Assembly: GCF_011578285.1 (NCBI RefSeq)
Contig: NZ_CP049916.1
Span: forward strand, 1,116,001-1,180,000
DNA from: Acinetobacter lanii
GTDB taxonomy: Bacteria; Pseudomonadota; Gammaproteobacteria; Pseudomonadales; Moraxellaceae
Direction: 5' to 3'
DNA: 64,000 nt
The position numbers were made by a program, and so were the translations under genes. The stretch's first letter is position 1, and every line of letters begins with the position of its first letter. Positions 47,891-57,471 of this stretch are shown in pieces. The notes below the pieces were generated by a model that was given only the letters and a program-made list of their open reading frames with translations, made no database searches and was not told where the DNA came from.

Positions 47891-48760
47891 TTAATTGGAT
47901 GACATTGCCACTTTAATTTTATCCATCGCATTTTTTTCAAGTTGACGAATACGCTCCGCAGAGACGTTATATTCAGCCGCCAACTCATGCAAAGTGGATT
48001 TATCATCATCGAGCCAACGACGCTGTAAAATATTACGTGAACGATCATCCAATTGATCCATCGCGTCATGTAGCGCAGAGGTACTCTGTTGTTCGTAGTC
48101 TTCCTCTTCGACCAAACGCGCCGGGTCGTAACGATTGTCTTCTAAATACAGTGCAGGGGCAACATAAGTTGAACCTTCATCATCGTCATCGCCTTGTGCT
48201 TCAAATGCTGCATCATAGGCGGTTAAACGACCTTCCATTTCTAACACTTGTTCAGGAGTGACATTCAAGTCATTGGCAATCGACTTGGCTTCATCAAGTG
48301 TCAGTTTTTTGCTGGACTTTTTAAGGCTACGCAAATTAAAAAACAGTTTACGTTGCGCTTTGGTGGTCGCAATTTTGACGATACGCCAGTTGCGAATCAC
48401 ATATTCATGAATTTCAGCTTTGATCCAATGCACAGCGAAAGACACCAAACGCACACCCATATTCGGGTCGAAACGTTTGACGGCCTTCATTAAGCCTAAG
48501 TTACCTTCTTGGATGAGATCGCCTTGTGGTAAGCCATAGCCTGCATAACTACGCGCAATATGCACCACAAAACGCAGGTGAGACATCACCAACATTTTCG
48601 CTGCATCTAAATCTTGATCGTAAAAATAGCGATCAGCCAACTCTTTTTCTTGTTCAGCTGTCAAAATTGGTATTTGATTCACCGTGCTAATATAAGCACC
48701 AAGATTTACCCCAGGCGCAGACAATGACAGGGGCATCAATTGATTGCTGCTGTCAGTCAT
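47891..48760 (-). CDS. rpoH: Heat-shock sigma factor sigma-32
   Basis: 289 residues, directing transcription of chaperone and protease genes. Region 2 shows [19 protein letters not shown] followed by [15 protein letters not shown]; the RpoH box QRKLFFNLR is near residue 135. Region 4 contains [20 protein letters not shown] near residue 255. AAGGAG lies six bases before ATG 48760. The 5' part could fold as an RNA thermometer as in E. coli, but I could not confirm a structure. clpB, a likely target, is also in the window. Confidence 0.96.
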   Translation of the reverse strand: MTDSSNQLMPLSLSAPGVNLGAYISTVNQIPILTAEQEKELADRYFYDQDLDAAKMLVMSHLRFVVHIARSYAGYGLPQGDLIQEGNLGLMKAVKRFDPNMGVRLVSFAVHWIKAEIHEYVIRNWRIVKIATTKAQRKLFFNLRSLKKSSKKLTLDEAKSIANDLNVTPEQVLEMEGRLTAYDAAFEAQGDDDDEGSTYVAPALYLEDNRYDPARLVEEEDYEQQSTSALHDAMDQLDDRSRNILQRRWLDDDKSTLHELAAEYNVSAERIRQLEKNAMDKIKVAMSSN

Positions 48761-48909
48761 GTGTTCTCCTTGTTGGATAAGCGTTGTAAAACCAATAGTG
48801 TCATCTTAATTCGAATAAGCAACATAATTAAGGAAATTTGGGTAGTGAAATGTAATTTTTATTTCACTTGAGCACAATTTATGCATCAGCTTAGTTTAAT
48901 TGAAAATAA

Positions 48910-49134
48910 TTAAGTTTCAATCAAGTAATGAAATTCACTGGCAGATATTTTTTCCAATTGAAAGCGATAACTATGTATGTGGCAATAACGTGCAATATCG
49001 ATCTGACTATTGGGGTCGGAAGCCTTCAATAGATACTGTTTTAGATCCGGTGTTTTTTTCAACTGTTTCTTCAGTAACAGCAGGGGCATTGGGCAGGGTT
49101 TTCCCAAGGCATCGATTTCAATGGGTAAGGTCAT
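48910..49134 (-). CDS. tusA: TusA-family sulfurtransferase
   Basis: 74 residues with DALGKPCPMPLLLLKKQL, the CPxP motif (Cys14) of TusA/SirA proteins. TusA relays sulfur from IscS for tRNA 2-thiouridine and other uses. The central ASDPNSQIDIARYC holds the conserved Asp-Pro. It reads alone, upstream of rpoH on the same strand with about 150 bp between. No strong ribosome site is visible. Other TusA-family members with unknown roles look similar, so the exact function is less sure than the family. Confidence 0.8.
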   Translation of the reverse strand: MTLPIEIDALGKPCPMPLLLLKKQLKKTPDLKQYLLKASDPNSQIDIARYCHIHSYRFQLEKISASEFHYLIET

Positions 49135-49522
49135 TAATTGGACAAACCAAGTTGTTATTGACTGTATTCTAACAAATTCCGATTTGCGCCTTAAAAATTT
49201 TGTGAAATTTCTACAAAATTAATTTAATAGCAGCTTTGGTAAAGCTATTTGGGTGATATATATACGAATTATTGTGAGATAAATTGCAAAAATTTCTCTA
49301 TTAATTGTAATAAACCCGTGTTAAGCTCGTTGCGTACTTAAGGATTGGAATAGGGATATTTTTTCTCTAAGCCTTATGTATGAATGGATGTAACCGGGAT
49401 TTTGTTAATAGTTTTACAGAATGATTACAAGCTTTGAAATACAAAAATGTTTTAAAACTTTGTTTAGCTCTGCTGTTTGCAACACCGGGTGGTCCCTTTT
49501 CTTACCAACTGAGGATTAACTT
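49135..49522 (+). promoter_or_regulatory. Long upstream region of the cold-shock gene
   Basis: 388 bp without a gene. A hairpin AATAGC/GCTATT with an alternative AGCTTT/AAAGCT pairing lies at 49226-49249. The 120 bases before the start are U-rich in RNA form and end with CTGAGGATTAACTT, a ribosome site. A long 5' untranslated region is typical of cold-shock genes, where it controls stability and translation at low temperature. The promoter could not be pinned down. Confidence 0.4.
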
Positions 49523-49735
49523 ATGACAGCTCGCGAACAAGGCGTAGTTAAGTGGTTTAACGATACTAAAGGTTTTGGCTTCATTCAACGCGCTGGCGGT
49601 GATGACGTATTCGTTCATTTCCGTGCAATTCAAGGCGACGGTCACCGTTCACTTCGTGACGGTCAACGCGTAGAATTCAGCGTTGTACAAGGTCAAAAAG
49701 GTTTTCAAGCTGAAGAAGTTCAGCCTTTAGACTAA
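49523..49735 (+). CDS. Cold-shock domain protein
   Basis: 70 residues forming one OB-fold. RNP1 is KGFGFI and RNP2 is [18 protein letters not shown] is the standard start. The Gln-Gly-rich end ([16 protein letters not shown]) fits CspA-like proteins. It binds single-stranded RNA as a chaperone. The helicase gene follows, but a strong terminator lies between. Confidence 0.96.
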   Translation: MTAREQGVVKWFNDTKGFGFIQRAGGDDVFVHFRAIQGDGHRSLRDGQRVEFSVVQGQKGFQAEEVQPLD

Positions 49736-49760
49736 TTATCATTTTCTAAAAAATGATGAT

Positions 49761-49794
49761 AACGCTCCAATTTTGATGAATTGGGGCGTTTTTT
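49761..49794 (+). terminator. Intrinsic terminator of the cold-shock gene
   Basis: AACGCTCCAATT pairs with AATTGGGGCGTT (one G-T) around TTGATG, followed by T6. Confidence 0.9.
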
Positions 49795-49843
49795 GTTTAT
49801 AATGATCACTCATATTTAAAATTTGAACATCGAGCACGTATAT

Positions 49844-50995
49844 ATGTCATCTGGTTTCGAAACCCTTAATTTACATCCGCAACTTAAGCAAGCGATTGAT
49901 GCTTTAGGGTTTAAAGGAATGACCCCCATTCAAGAAAAAGTATTGAAGTATACTTTGGCGGGGCATGATGCAATTGGTCGTGCACAGACAGGTACAGGTA
50001 AAACTGCAGCATTTTTGGTGAGTATCATCAATGATTTGCTTAGCAATCCTGTGACCACGCAACGTTTTCGTGGTGAACCACGTGCGTTAATCTTGGCACC
50101 GACACGTGAACTGGCGATTCAAATTGAAAATGATGCACGTGATCTGACCAAATTTTCTGACTTAAATGTGGTGACTTTGGTCGGTGGTGTCGATTTTGAC
50201 AAGCAAAAGAAACAGCTTGATCAAGGTTTTGTCGATATTTTGGTGGCAACACCAGGTCGTTTAATTGATTTCACAGAACAAAAAGAAGTTTGGCTCGATC
50301 AAATTGAATTTTTAGTTATTGATGAAGCAGATCGTTTACTCGATATGGGCTTTATCCCATCGGTAAAACGGATTGTGCGTTTCTCACCGCGTAAAGAACA
50401 ACGTCAAACGCTCATGTTCTCTGCAACCTTTAGCTATGATGTTTTAAATTTGGCACAGCAATGGTTGTTTGAACCAGTGACGGTTGAAATTGAACCTGAA
50501 AAGAAAACCAATGCAGACGTTGAACAACGTGTCTATGTGGTCGGTAAAGCAGATAAATACAAGCTCTTGCAAGAAATCCTACGTGATGAGCCGATCGAAA
50601 AAGTCATGATTTTTGCCAATCGTCGTGATCAGGTACGTAAACTATATGATCATTTAAAACGTGATGGCTATAAAGTGGTAATGTTGTCCGGTGAAATTGC
50701 GCAAGACAAACGCACCAAAATGCTTGATCAATTTAAAAATGGTCAGCACAACATCATGATTGCAACAGACGTCGCAGGGCGTGGTATTCATGTCGATGGC
50801 GTATCGCATGTGGTGAATTTCACTTTGCCTGAACAATCTGATGATTATGTGCATCGTATTGGTCGTACCGGTCGTGCAGGTAGCCGTGGTGTGAGTATCA
50901 GTTTCTTGTCTGAAGATGATGCGTTCTATTTACCGGAAATTGAGAAAGCCATTGGTCAAAAAATTCCACTCACGCGTTTAGATGGCTATTGCTAA
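49844..50995 (+). CDS. DEAD-box RNA helicase, RhlB-like
   Basis: ATG 49844 gives 383 residues starting [12 protein letters not shown]; the frame can be extended to a TTG at 49823 with no support. Motifs in order: Q motif GMTPIQ, Walker [32 protein letters not shown] as [18 protein letters not shown], then VAGRGIHV and [11 protein letters not shown]. RhlB unwinds RNA in the degradosome and the short C-terminal tail matches RhlB better than the long basic tails of DeaD or RhlE. The closeness to a cold-shock gene fits roles in RNA at low temperature. Confidence 0.9.
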   Translation: MSSGFETLNLHPQLKQAIDALGFKGMTPIQEKVLKYTLAGHDAIGRAQTGTGKTAAFLVSIINDLLSNPVTTQRFRGEPRALILAPTRELAIQIENDARDLTKFSDLNVVTLVGGVDFDKQKKQLDQGFVDILVATPGRLIDFTEQKEVWLDQIEFLVIDEADRLLDMGFIPSVKRIVRFSPRKEQRQTLMFSATFSYDVLNLAQQWLFEPVTVEIEPEKKTNADVEQRVYVVGKADKYKLLQEILRDEPIEKVMIFANRRDQVRKLYDHLKRDGYKVVMLSGEIAQDKRTKMLDQFKNGQHNIMIATDVAGRGIHVDGVSHVVNFTLPEQSDDYVHRIGRTGRAGSRGVSISFLSEDDAFYLPEIEKAIGQKIPLTRLDGYC

Positions 50996-51038
50996 TCATT
51001 GAAGCGAAGCAAGAATAATTTAAGTTTTGCAGGTTAAT

Positions 51039-51065
51039 AAAAAAGTCCCAATACGGGACTTTTTT
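51039..51065. terminator. Bidirectional terminator between helicase and lipoprotein genes
   Basis: AAAAAAGTCCC/GGGACTTTTTT with loop AATAC. Confidence 0.92.
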
Positions 51066-51086
51066 ATTTTCTAAGTTTTTAATTGA

Positions 51087-51467
51087 TTAGCTTGCACGGC
51101 AAGTAAAGGTTATTAAAGATTGATAGTCGGTGTCTTTTTCAATGCCAGTACCTTTGCCTAAAACAGTGCCGAGTACACTGGCTGCGGCAGTGACCATTTG
51201 TCCGGTTTTTTCATCGACAACGCCTTTTAACGCACCGTTATATTCGGTTTTTTCACTGACCAAAACGGGGGTGGCATTTTTACCACAGGTTTTATTGGCA
51301 GCTGAAATCGCATTATTTTTGGCAATCACTTGAGTTTTACCTAAACCTGAAATTTCATATTGATTATTAGCATTTTGAATCGCCAAAGTTTCTGTAGGGG
51401 TAGATGCACAAGCGGTTAAAATCAAAGTACTTACAGCAACTGCGCAAAGGCTAAGAGTCTTTTTCAT
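51087..51467 (-). CDS. Small hypothetical lipoprotein
   Basis: 126 residues from ATG 51467. MKKTLSLCAVAVSTLILTAC is a lipoprotein signal with lipobox LTAC. The mature part has two more cysteines (ANKTCGKNATP and a near-terminal TFTCRAS) and a Val/Gly/Thr-rich end with AASVLGTVLGKGTGIE. I recognise no family. Convergent with the helicase gene. Confidence 0.75.
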   Translation of the reverse strand: MKKTLSLCAVAVSTLILTACASTPTETLAIQNANNQYEISGLGKTQVIAKNNAISAANKTCGKNATPVLVSEKTEYNGALKGVVDEKTGQMVTAAASVLGTVLGKGTGIEKDTDYQSLITFTCRAS

Positions 51468-51696
51468 CTGGATTCCCAATCTTAAAATATAAAAAATTAA
51501 ATATGAATCATATGCTAGCGGGTTGTGATGAATGAAGTCAGGAGTCTTTGTATAAGATTTGCGTTTTCCTATGCTTTTACTGTGATTTTACTTAAATCTG
51601 TAACGGTTAATTCAAGTTGAGCGCTCATTTTCGCACTTTATGCTTTCGAGGTTTATGCTAAGCTAAGTCATCCGTTTTCTTACAGATCATTCGTCA

Positions 51697-52272
51697 ATGT
51701 CAGATTCTTCTCTACATGCAGTGCATGACAATATTCATCAACGTCAGTCCATTGGTCATTTAGTTGAGCCAGCACCTAATGCAGAACAATTAGAAATGGC
51801 ATTTCAAGCAGCAATGACGGCACCTGATCATCATCGATTAAAGCCGACACATTTTATTATTGTGCCCCCTGAGCAACGTGAAGCGTTTGGGGCGGTGTTG
51901 GCTGATGCGATTCGTGATACGGGCATGCAAGATGAACAGCAAGTAGATCGCGTGCGTAATCATCCTTTTCGCGCACCATTATTGGTGCTTGCAGTAACAC
52001 GTTTTCAAGAACATGCCAAAGTCCCTGAGTTCGAACAAACCTTAAGTACTGGGGCAGCCATTCAAAACTTCTTGTTGTCTTTGCAAGTACAAGGCTTTTC
52101 AACCATGTGGCGTAGTGGTGCTGTGGTCGAGTCACAACTGTTTAAGCAACAATTGGGTTTGCAAGCGCACGATTTGATTTCAGGGATTATTTATATTGGG
52201 ACTGCGGTGAAAGCGATTCCGCCACGCCATGAGATAGATACCAAGGCCAATGTTTCTTATTGGGCACCTTAG
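51697..52272 (+). CDS. Nitroreductase-family protein (YdjA-like)
   Basis: FMN-dependent oxidoreductase of 191 residues, the short form. IHQRQSIGHLVEPAP near the start is the FMN phosphate site, with Arg-Gln-Ser instead of the common Arg-Arg-Ser. TAPDHHRLKPTHFIIV is typical of E. coli YdjA, and STGAAIQNFLLSLQ with GFSTMWRSG completes the site. Substrates are unknown; members reduce nitro groups or quinones. Stand-alone gene 115 bp before gpsA. Confidence 0.9.
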   Translation: MSDSSLHAVHDNIHQRQSIGHLVEPAPNAEQLEMAFQAAMTAPDHHRLKPTHFIIVPPEQREAFGAVLADAIRDTGMQDEQQVDRVRNHPFRAPLLVLAVTRFQEHAKVPEFEQTLSTGAAIQNFLLSLQVQGFSTMWRSGAVVESQLFKQQLGLQAHDLISGIIYIGTAVKAIPPRHEIDTKANVSYWAP

Positions 52273-52387
52273 TTATGTTGCATATATGAACAAGGATTAA
52301 TCAGCTCAGCATGTGACTGTGTTTAAAATTTAAGTGCATTTAAGTGTTGAGTTTGAGAAGTAAACAACGAGTTTAGGATAAAAATAA

Positions 52388-53461
52388 ATGTCGGAATTGA
52401 AATTTACGGATTTGGTTCGTCCAGTTGCAGTCAATCATAAAACAGCGTTACGTGTGACGGTATTGGGTGGGGGAAGTTTTGGTACAGCCATGGCCAATAC
52501 CGCTGTAAGAAATGGCTGTGACACCATGATTTGGATTCGTGATGAAGCGATTGCCAATGAAATTAATCAAACCCATATTAATCGACGTTATTTACCTGAT
52601 TTTCAGTTAGAAGCGGGCTTACGTGCTGAGTCAAATTTGGAACACGCCGTGCGTGACCGTGACATTATTTTGGTGGCGATTCCAAGCCATTCATTTCGTG
52701 ATGTACTGCGTCAAATTAAGCCCTTTATTAGTGCGCAAGCGGTGATTTCGCTGACCAAAGGCATTGAGGCAAAAACCTTTAGTTTTATGAGCGATATTAT
52801 TCGCGAAGAATTGCCTGAAGTGCCTTATGGGGTGTTGTCAGGTCCAAATTTGGCCAAAGAAATCATGAGCGGTATGCCGGCAGGAACCGTGATTGCCAGT
52901 GATTCAGAGTTAGTTCGCTCAGCAATACAAAGCGCTCTGCATAGCGCTTTGTTCCGTGTCTTTGCCAGTGATGATGTGCATGGGGTTGAGCTCGGTGGCG
53001 CATTAAAAAATATCTATGCTGTGGCAATGGGTATCGCAGCGGCCTATAAAGTCGGTGAAAATACCAAAAGTATGATTTTGACCCGTGCTTTGGCGGAGAT
53101 GAGCCGTTTTGCAGTCAAACTCGGTGCCAATCCGTTGACCTTTCTTGGATTGTCGGGCGTGGGTGATTTATTTGCCACCTGTAACAGTCCACTGAGCCGA
53201 AATTATCAAGTTGGTTTTGCGTTGGGTTCGGGTAAAAGCTTAGAGCAAGCCACACAAGAATTGGGTCAAACCGCAGAGGGGATCAATACCATTGTGCAGG
53301 TCAATACCCGTGCCAAAGAACTGGATGTATATATGCCAATCACTACCGCGCTTTATGAGGTGATTTTTGAAGGGGCACCACCTTTAAATATTGCAGTGTC
53401 GTTAATGAAAAATGGTCATCGTAGTGATGTGGAATTTGTATTGCCTCATCAAAAAGTATGA
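52388..53461 (+). CDS. gpsA: Glycerol-3-phosphate dehydrogenase [NAD(P)+]
   Basis: Makes sn-glycerol 3-phosphate for phospholipids from dihydroxyacetone phosphate. 357 residues, with an N-terminal extension of about 20 residues compared with E. coli (339). The nucleotide site is VTVLGGGSFGTAMA near residue 25. VAIPSHSFRDVL, SGPNLAKEI and ELGGALKNIYAVAMGIAAA with the catalytic lysine follow. LGLSGVGDLFATC is also diagnostic. AGGAT precedes ATG. sixA follows after 125 bp. Confidence 0.95.
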   Translation: MSELKFTDLVRPVAVNHKTALRVTVLGGGSFGTAMANTAVRNGCDTMIWIRDEAIANEINQTHINRRYLPDFQLEAGLRAESNLEHAVRDRDIILVAIPSHSFRDVLRQIKPFISAQAVISLTKGIEAKTFSFMSDIIREELPEVPYGVLSGPNLAKEIMSGMPAGTVIASDSELVRSAIQSALHSALFRVFASDDVHGVELGGALKNIYAVAMGIAAAYKVGENTKSMILTRALAEMSRFAVKLGANPLTFLGLSGVGDLFATCNSPLSRNYQVGFALGSGKSLEQATQELGQTAEGINTIVQVNTRAKELDVYMPITTALYEVIFEGAPPLNIAVSLMKNGHRSDVEFVLPHQKV

Positions 53462-53586
53462 TATTTTGATCGCAGATGAAATGCGCTGAGATTGACGAAG
53501 CTGTTAAAGTATATTCGTCAATTTAGGCGCGTCGCTTTACAGCGATATAGCATAATAAAATGGAATAATACGTGTAGGATCAACAC

Positions 53587-54081
53587 ATGCAATTGACACT
53601 TGTTCGTCATGGCGAAGCAGCACCTGCATTAAATGGTCAAGACGAAAAGCGACCATTGACGGCTCGAGGGCATGCTCAAGCCCAAGAAACGGCAGAATAT
53701 TTAAATTCTTATTTCTTGAACCCAAAAAATCAAGGCAATCTGCACAATGATGATCAGCCCGATATTTTTGTGGTGAGTCCATTGTTACGTGCGCAAGAAA
53801 CTTTGGCACATATTCAGGCATATTTCCCACATGTTGCGACTTTAATCTGTGACAACATTAAACCTGATGATAATGCCAAAGATGCGATCGAATGGCTCAG
53901 TCAATTGCCGTTTGAAAATATTGTGGTGGTCTGTCATATGAATGTGGTTGCACATATGGCTGAGCAGTTAACTCATGAATATTTTCATTCATTTCATTTG
54001 GCTGAAGCACGTATTTATCAACAAACAGTGATTGCCAATGGGCTGTCGACACAAATCCAGTCTTTCATTCCTAATGCATAA
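53587..54081 (+). CDS. sixA: Histidine phosphatase SixA
   Basis: 164 residues. LTLVRHGEAAP near the start is the RHG motif with the phosphorylated His; RPLTARGHAQAQETA and VVSPLLRAQETLA follow, and VVCHMNVVAHMAEQL carries the second His. SixA removes phosphate from histidine, acting on NPr in the nitrogen phosphotransfer system of E. coli. AGGATCAACAC is a good ribosome site. Lies between gpsA and gspL, probably read together with neither. Confidence 0.92.
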   Translation: MQLTLVRHGEAAPALNGQDEKRPLTARGHAQAQETAEYLNSYFLNPKNQGNLHNDDQPDIFVVSPLLRAQETLAHIQAYFPHVATLICDNIKPDDNAKDAIEWLSQLPFENIVVVCHMNVVAHMAEQLTHEYFHSFHLAEARIYQQTVIANGLSTQIQSFIPNA

Positions 54082-54134
54082 TGGAATAATGCAAGCATAC
54101 AAAAACAAGTAAATTACACGGTAGATCAAAATTA

Positions 54135-55277
54135 ATGTTGTATTTATGGATGCCAGAAGCCAATGGGGTTTGGCAATGGTCGCGTGGTGAGCAGTGGAAT
54201 CAGGCCAGTAGTCTTGAACAATTGATTCAAGAGATCAAGCCTGATCAAGGGGAGGAAGCAGTGGTTTTCTTTCCAAGTCGAGATACGCAAATCATTCAGC
54301 AGACTTTGCCTAAAGCGCAGTATAAACAGCTTGGTTATGAGGGAATTAAGTTTTTACTCGAAGACTATGTGATCTTGCCAATTGATCAAATGAAAGTGTT
54401 GTCATATTTTCAAGCACCGGATCAATTGACGCTTTTAGGTGTTGCCAATCATACCGTGTTGACCATGCAACACGCTTTGAGCTTGATTCCAGTCAAGATC
54501 GTCTCCTTACTGCCTGACTTTTTAGTGCTTCCTGAACCGCAACATAACGAAACGGTGCTCGCCAATATCAATGGGCAGCTCTTGGTTCGAGAGCATGCCT
54601 TGAAAGGCGGATCGATAGACGATTTAGGGTTATATTTGGATATTGCTCCTAAAGCTGAAAAATATCGTTATGCGGATTTAAATGGAGCACAGCTCGAAAG
54701 TTTGTGGGTGAACAGTACAGAGGAGCAACGTGAGCGTTTTGATTATCAATTCCAACCGATATTAAAAGCCAAGCAACATCCTTTTAATGTATTACCCAAA
54801 GCCAAAAACAGTGATCAGCGTGTATCAGGTTATTGGAAGGCATCGGCATGTGTTTTGCTCGCCTTCATTGTTGTGCAATTTGGCTATGACCTCATTCGTT
54901 GGGCGAAACTGAAAAAAGTGGCAGATCAAACCGCACAAATTTCAATTGATCAATATCAGTCTTGGTTTGGTCGAAACAGTCGAGTCACTGAACAGAATCT
55001 TAAAAGCTTATTTGAAAGTAATTTACGCCTCAGCCAAGCGGCCAATACTCAAGCTTTACAACTCATCAGTCGAGTTGGGCCGATTTTAATGCAACAGCAA
55101 ATTGTGGCAAATCGCGTGGCATACGATGCGGATCTGTTGAATTTGGATTTGGTGGCACGCAGTTCAGAGCAGTTGCAAAGTTTGGTTTCGCAACTGAATC
55201 AGCAAGGTTTTAAAGCCGAATTAGGCAATATTCAAACGCAGGGTGACGCTGTCGTCGGTTTGGTGAAAATACAATAA
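54135..55277 (+). CDS. gspL: Type II secretion system protein GspL
   Basis: Inner-membrane platform protein that ties the GspE ATPase to GspM. 380 residues: a cytoplasmic actin-like part (1-230, with LLEDYVILPIDQMKVLSYF and the ALSLIPVKIVSLLPDFLVLP segment), one membrane segment (about 236-255, ACVLLAFIVVQFGY), and a periplasmic ferredoxin-like part (about 280-380). Its stop overlaps the gspM start by one base. The rest of the secretion genes are not near, as in other Acinetobacter genomes where T2SS genes are scattered. Confidence 0.9.
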   Translation: MLYLWMPEANGVWQWSRGEQWNQASSLEQLIQEIKPDQGEEAVVFFPSRDTQIIQQTLPKAQYKQLGYEGIKFLLEDYVILPIDQMKVLSYFQAPDQLTLLGVANHTVLTMQHALSLIPVKIVSLLPDFLVLPEPQHNETVLANINGQLLVREHALKGGSIDDLGLYLDIAPKAEKYRYADLNGAQLESLWVNSTEEQRERFDYQFQPILKAKQHPFNVLPKAKNSDQRVSGYWKASACVLLAFIVVQFGYDLIRWAKLKKVADQTAQISIDQYQSWFGRNSRVTEQNLKSLFESNLRLSQAANTQALQLISRVGPILMQQQIVANRVAYDADLLNLDLVARSSEQLQSLVSQLNQQGFKAELGNIQTQGDAVVGLVKIQ

Positions 55278-55756
55278 TGAAAGCATTCGATAAGGTACAG
55301 GACAAAATCGATCTTTGGATTGAGCAGGTGCAAGCCTATTTAGCACGGCTCTCATTGCGTGAGCGAATCATGGTGATTGCGGCAACCATCATTGTGCTTG
55401 TGGCGATCATTGTGACATCGCTTTGGAAAATGCATTCAGCGGCAGAACAACAACAAGATCGTTTAAATGAACTTAAAGATAATTTGGTATGGATGCAGAG
55501 TCATGTGGTAACCATGAAACCTGCTGATGATTTGAGTTTAACGGTGGCAGATAAAATTCAGCGGGTTTCACAGCAGCAAGGAATTTCTGTGGCATCTCAA
55601 CAGGTTGGTGAACAAATCCAATTGGTTGCGGAACATCAGAATTATGCCATCTTGGCAAATTTTCTCACCCAGCTGGTTCAGATGGGGGTGAATATTGAAA
55701 AAATGGAGCTAAATGAAGCTGGACAGCAGATCAAATTAACAGCGACTGTTCATTGA
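55277..55756 (+). CDS. gspM: Type II secretion system protein GspM
   Basis: 159 residues. A short cytoplasmic start, one membrane segment (about 29-49, ERIMVIAATIIVLVAIIVTS) and a periplasmic ferredoxin-like domain that pairs with GspL. SLRERIMV before the membrane segment is typical. TAATG coupling to gspL. Confidence 0.9.
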   Translation: MKAFDKVQDKIDLWIEQVQAYLARLSLRERIMVIAATIIVLVAIIVTSLWKMHSAAEQQQDRLNELKDNLVWMQSHVVTMKPADDLSLTVADKIQRVSQQQGISVASQQVGEQIQLVAEHQNYAILANFLTQLVQMGVNIEKMELNEAGQQIKLTATVH

Positions 55757-55845
55757 TCGGTGAAAATAAACATCTGACAGGCATAGCGTTTTAGCCAATC
55801 TATGCCTATAATGTGGCAACTTAAAAAGCAGTAGACTTTTTGGAT

Positions 55846-56850
55846 ATGTTATATTCGCTTGCTCGTCCATTTTTATTTTCTTTGGCGCCAGAGCGTGCAC
55901 ATGATCTGACATTATCATTGCTGAAAAAGACCTATAAATTGGGTCTGATGCGCCAGTCGATCGAAGCCAAGCCTGTCACATGTATGGGCATTGAGTTCCC
56001 TAATCCTGTAGGTTTAGCCGCAGGTTTAGATAAAAATGGTGCCTATATCGATGCACTGGCAAGTTTAGGTTTTGGTTTTATTGAAATTGGAACCATTACC
56101 CCACGTCCTCAATCGGGCAATCCTCAGCCCCGTTTATTCCGTATTCCTGAAGCACAAGCCATTATTAACCGTATGGGGTTTAATAATGATGGTGTTGATC
56201 AGCTGATTGAAAATGTCAAAGCCGCCAATTATAAAGGCGTGTTGGGCATCAATATTGGTAAAAATGCCGACACTGCTGTGGAAGATGCGGTGTCTGATTA
56301 TTTAATTTGTCTTGAAAAAGTCTATAACTACGCCTCGTATGTAACGGTGAATATTTCCTCGCCAAATACTAAAAATTTGCGTAGTCTACAAAGTGGTCAT
56401 GCCTTAACCGAATTGCTTGAAACACTCAAAAAACGTCAGCTTGAATTGGCTGAAGAGTATCAGCATTACGTGCCATTGGTATTGAAAGTTGCGCCAGACT
56501 TGAGTGCAATGGATATCTCTTTTATTGCGGCGGAACTGATTAAATTTAAAATTGATGGTTTGATTGTCACCAATACCACGTTATCACGTGAAGGCGTTGA
56601 AAATCTGGCTTTTGGTGATGAGGCCGGTGGTTTATCAGGTGCGCCTGTATTTGAGAAAAGTACCGCTTGCTTAAATGCATTTTCAAAGTTACTCAAAGAT
56701 CAAATACCTTTGATCGGGGTCGGTGGTATTCTTGCGGGCCAACATGCTACTGCGAAACAACAGGCAGGTGCACAGCTGGTTCAAATTTACAGTGGCTTGA
56801 TTTATACAGGTCCTGCATTGATTAAAGACTGTGTAGATGCTATGACCTAA
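55846..56850 (+). CDS. pyrD: Dihydroorotate dehydrogenase, class 2 (quinone)
   Basis: Membrane-linked flavoenzyme of pyrimidine synthesis. ATG 55846 gives 334 residues; the TTG two codons earlier is less likely. The N-terminal amphipathic helix [20 protein letters not shown] binds the membrane. [38 protein letters not shown] and [19 protein letters not shown] are signatures. The catalytic Ser is in [24 protein letters not shown] and GVGGILAG end the FMN site. It sits between gspLM and cvpA-purF. Confidence 0.96.
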   Translation: MLYSLARPFLFSLAPERAHDLTLSLLKKTYKLGLMRQSIEAKPVTCMGIEFPNPVGLAAGLDKNGAYIDALASLGFGFIEIGTITPRPQSGNPQPRLFRIPEAQAIINRMGFNNDGVDQLIENVKAANYKGVLGINIGKNADTAVEDAVSDYLICLEKVYNYASYVTVNISSPNTKNLRSLQSGHALTELLETLKKRQLELAEEYQHYVPLVLKVAPDLSAMDISFIAAELIKFKIDGLIVTNTTLSREGVENLAFGDEAGGLSGAPVFEKSTACLNAFSKLLKDQIPLIGVGGILAGQHATAKQQAGAQLVQIYSGLIYTGPALIKDCVDAMT

Positions 56851-56853
56851 TTT

Positions 56854-57447
56854 ATGAACACACTTGATATCTTCATCCTGATGGTACTGCTCATTGGAGG
56901 GCTTAACGGTTTGCGACAAGGATTTGTAAAAGCCTGTGCGAACTTGATCGGTTGGGTTTGTGCCCTGATCGTGGGTGCTAAATACGCCACGTTGATCGCC
57001 CCTTCAATGTCAGCCCTCAGTCCGGATCCAGTGGTTCAAAAGATTGCTGCATTTGCGTTTATTGTATTGATCATCGTGGTGCTGACATGGATTGTGACCA
57101 GTATCCTCAATCGTGTGCTGAAAACCTTAAAGCTTGGTCCCCTTAACCGTTTGGCAGGGGGTGCTTTTGGCAGCTTGAAAGGTTTGCTCATCGTCCTCAT
57201 CTCTATGCAAGGGATTGGTTCGTTTGTGGAAAGCTCACCGTATTGGAAACAGTCTAAATTTATCCAAGCGCTTTTGCCTTATGCACCTATGGCAACTGCA
57301 TTGACCAAAGACACCGCGAATAAAGCAATGAGTCATATAAAATCAGGTGAATTAACCGAACAGGGACAGGATTTAGAATCGACTAAACATGACTCGGATG
57401 TTCATCAAGATTCATCATCACATTCAACGAAAAACCCTTTTAATTAA
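56854..57447 (+). CDS. cvpA: CvpA-family membrane protein
   Basis: 197 residues with four membrane segments. GLNGLRQGFVKACANLIGW near the start and GPLNRLAGGAFGSLKGLLIV are typical. The C-terminal 40 residues are polar, with SSSHSTKNPFN at the end. E. coli CvpA is needed for colicin V production and lies ahead of purF as here (24 bp gap). It starts three bases after the pyrD stop, so pyrD, cvpA and purF may be one transcript. Confidence 0.92.
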   Translation: MNTLDIFILMVLLIGGLNGLRQGFVKACANLIGWVCALIVGAKYATLIAPSMSALSPDPVVQKIAAFAFIVLIIVVLTWIVTSILNRVLKTLKLGPLNRLAGGAFGSLKGLLIVLISMQGIGSFVESSPYWKQSKFIQALLPYAPMATALTKDTANKAMSHIKSGELTEQGQDLESTKHDSDVHQDSSSHSTKNPFN

Positions 57448-57471
57448 TCCTAGCTTGTCTGCGAGGTTGCT

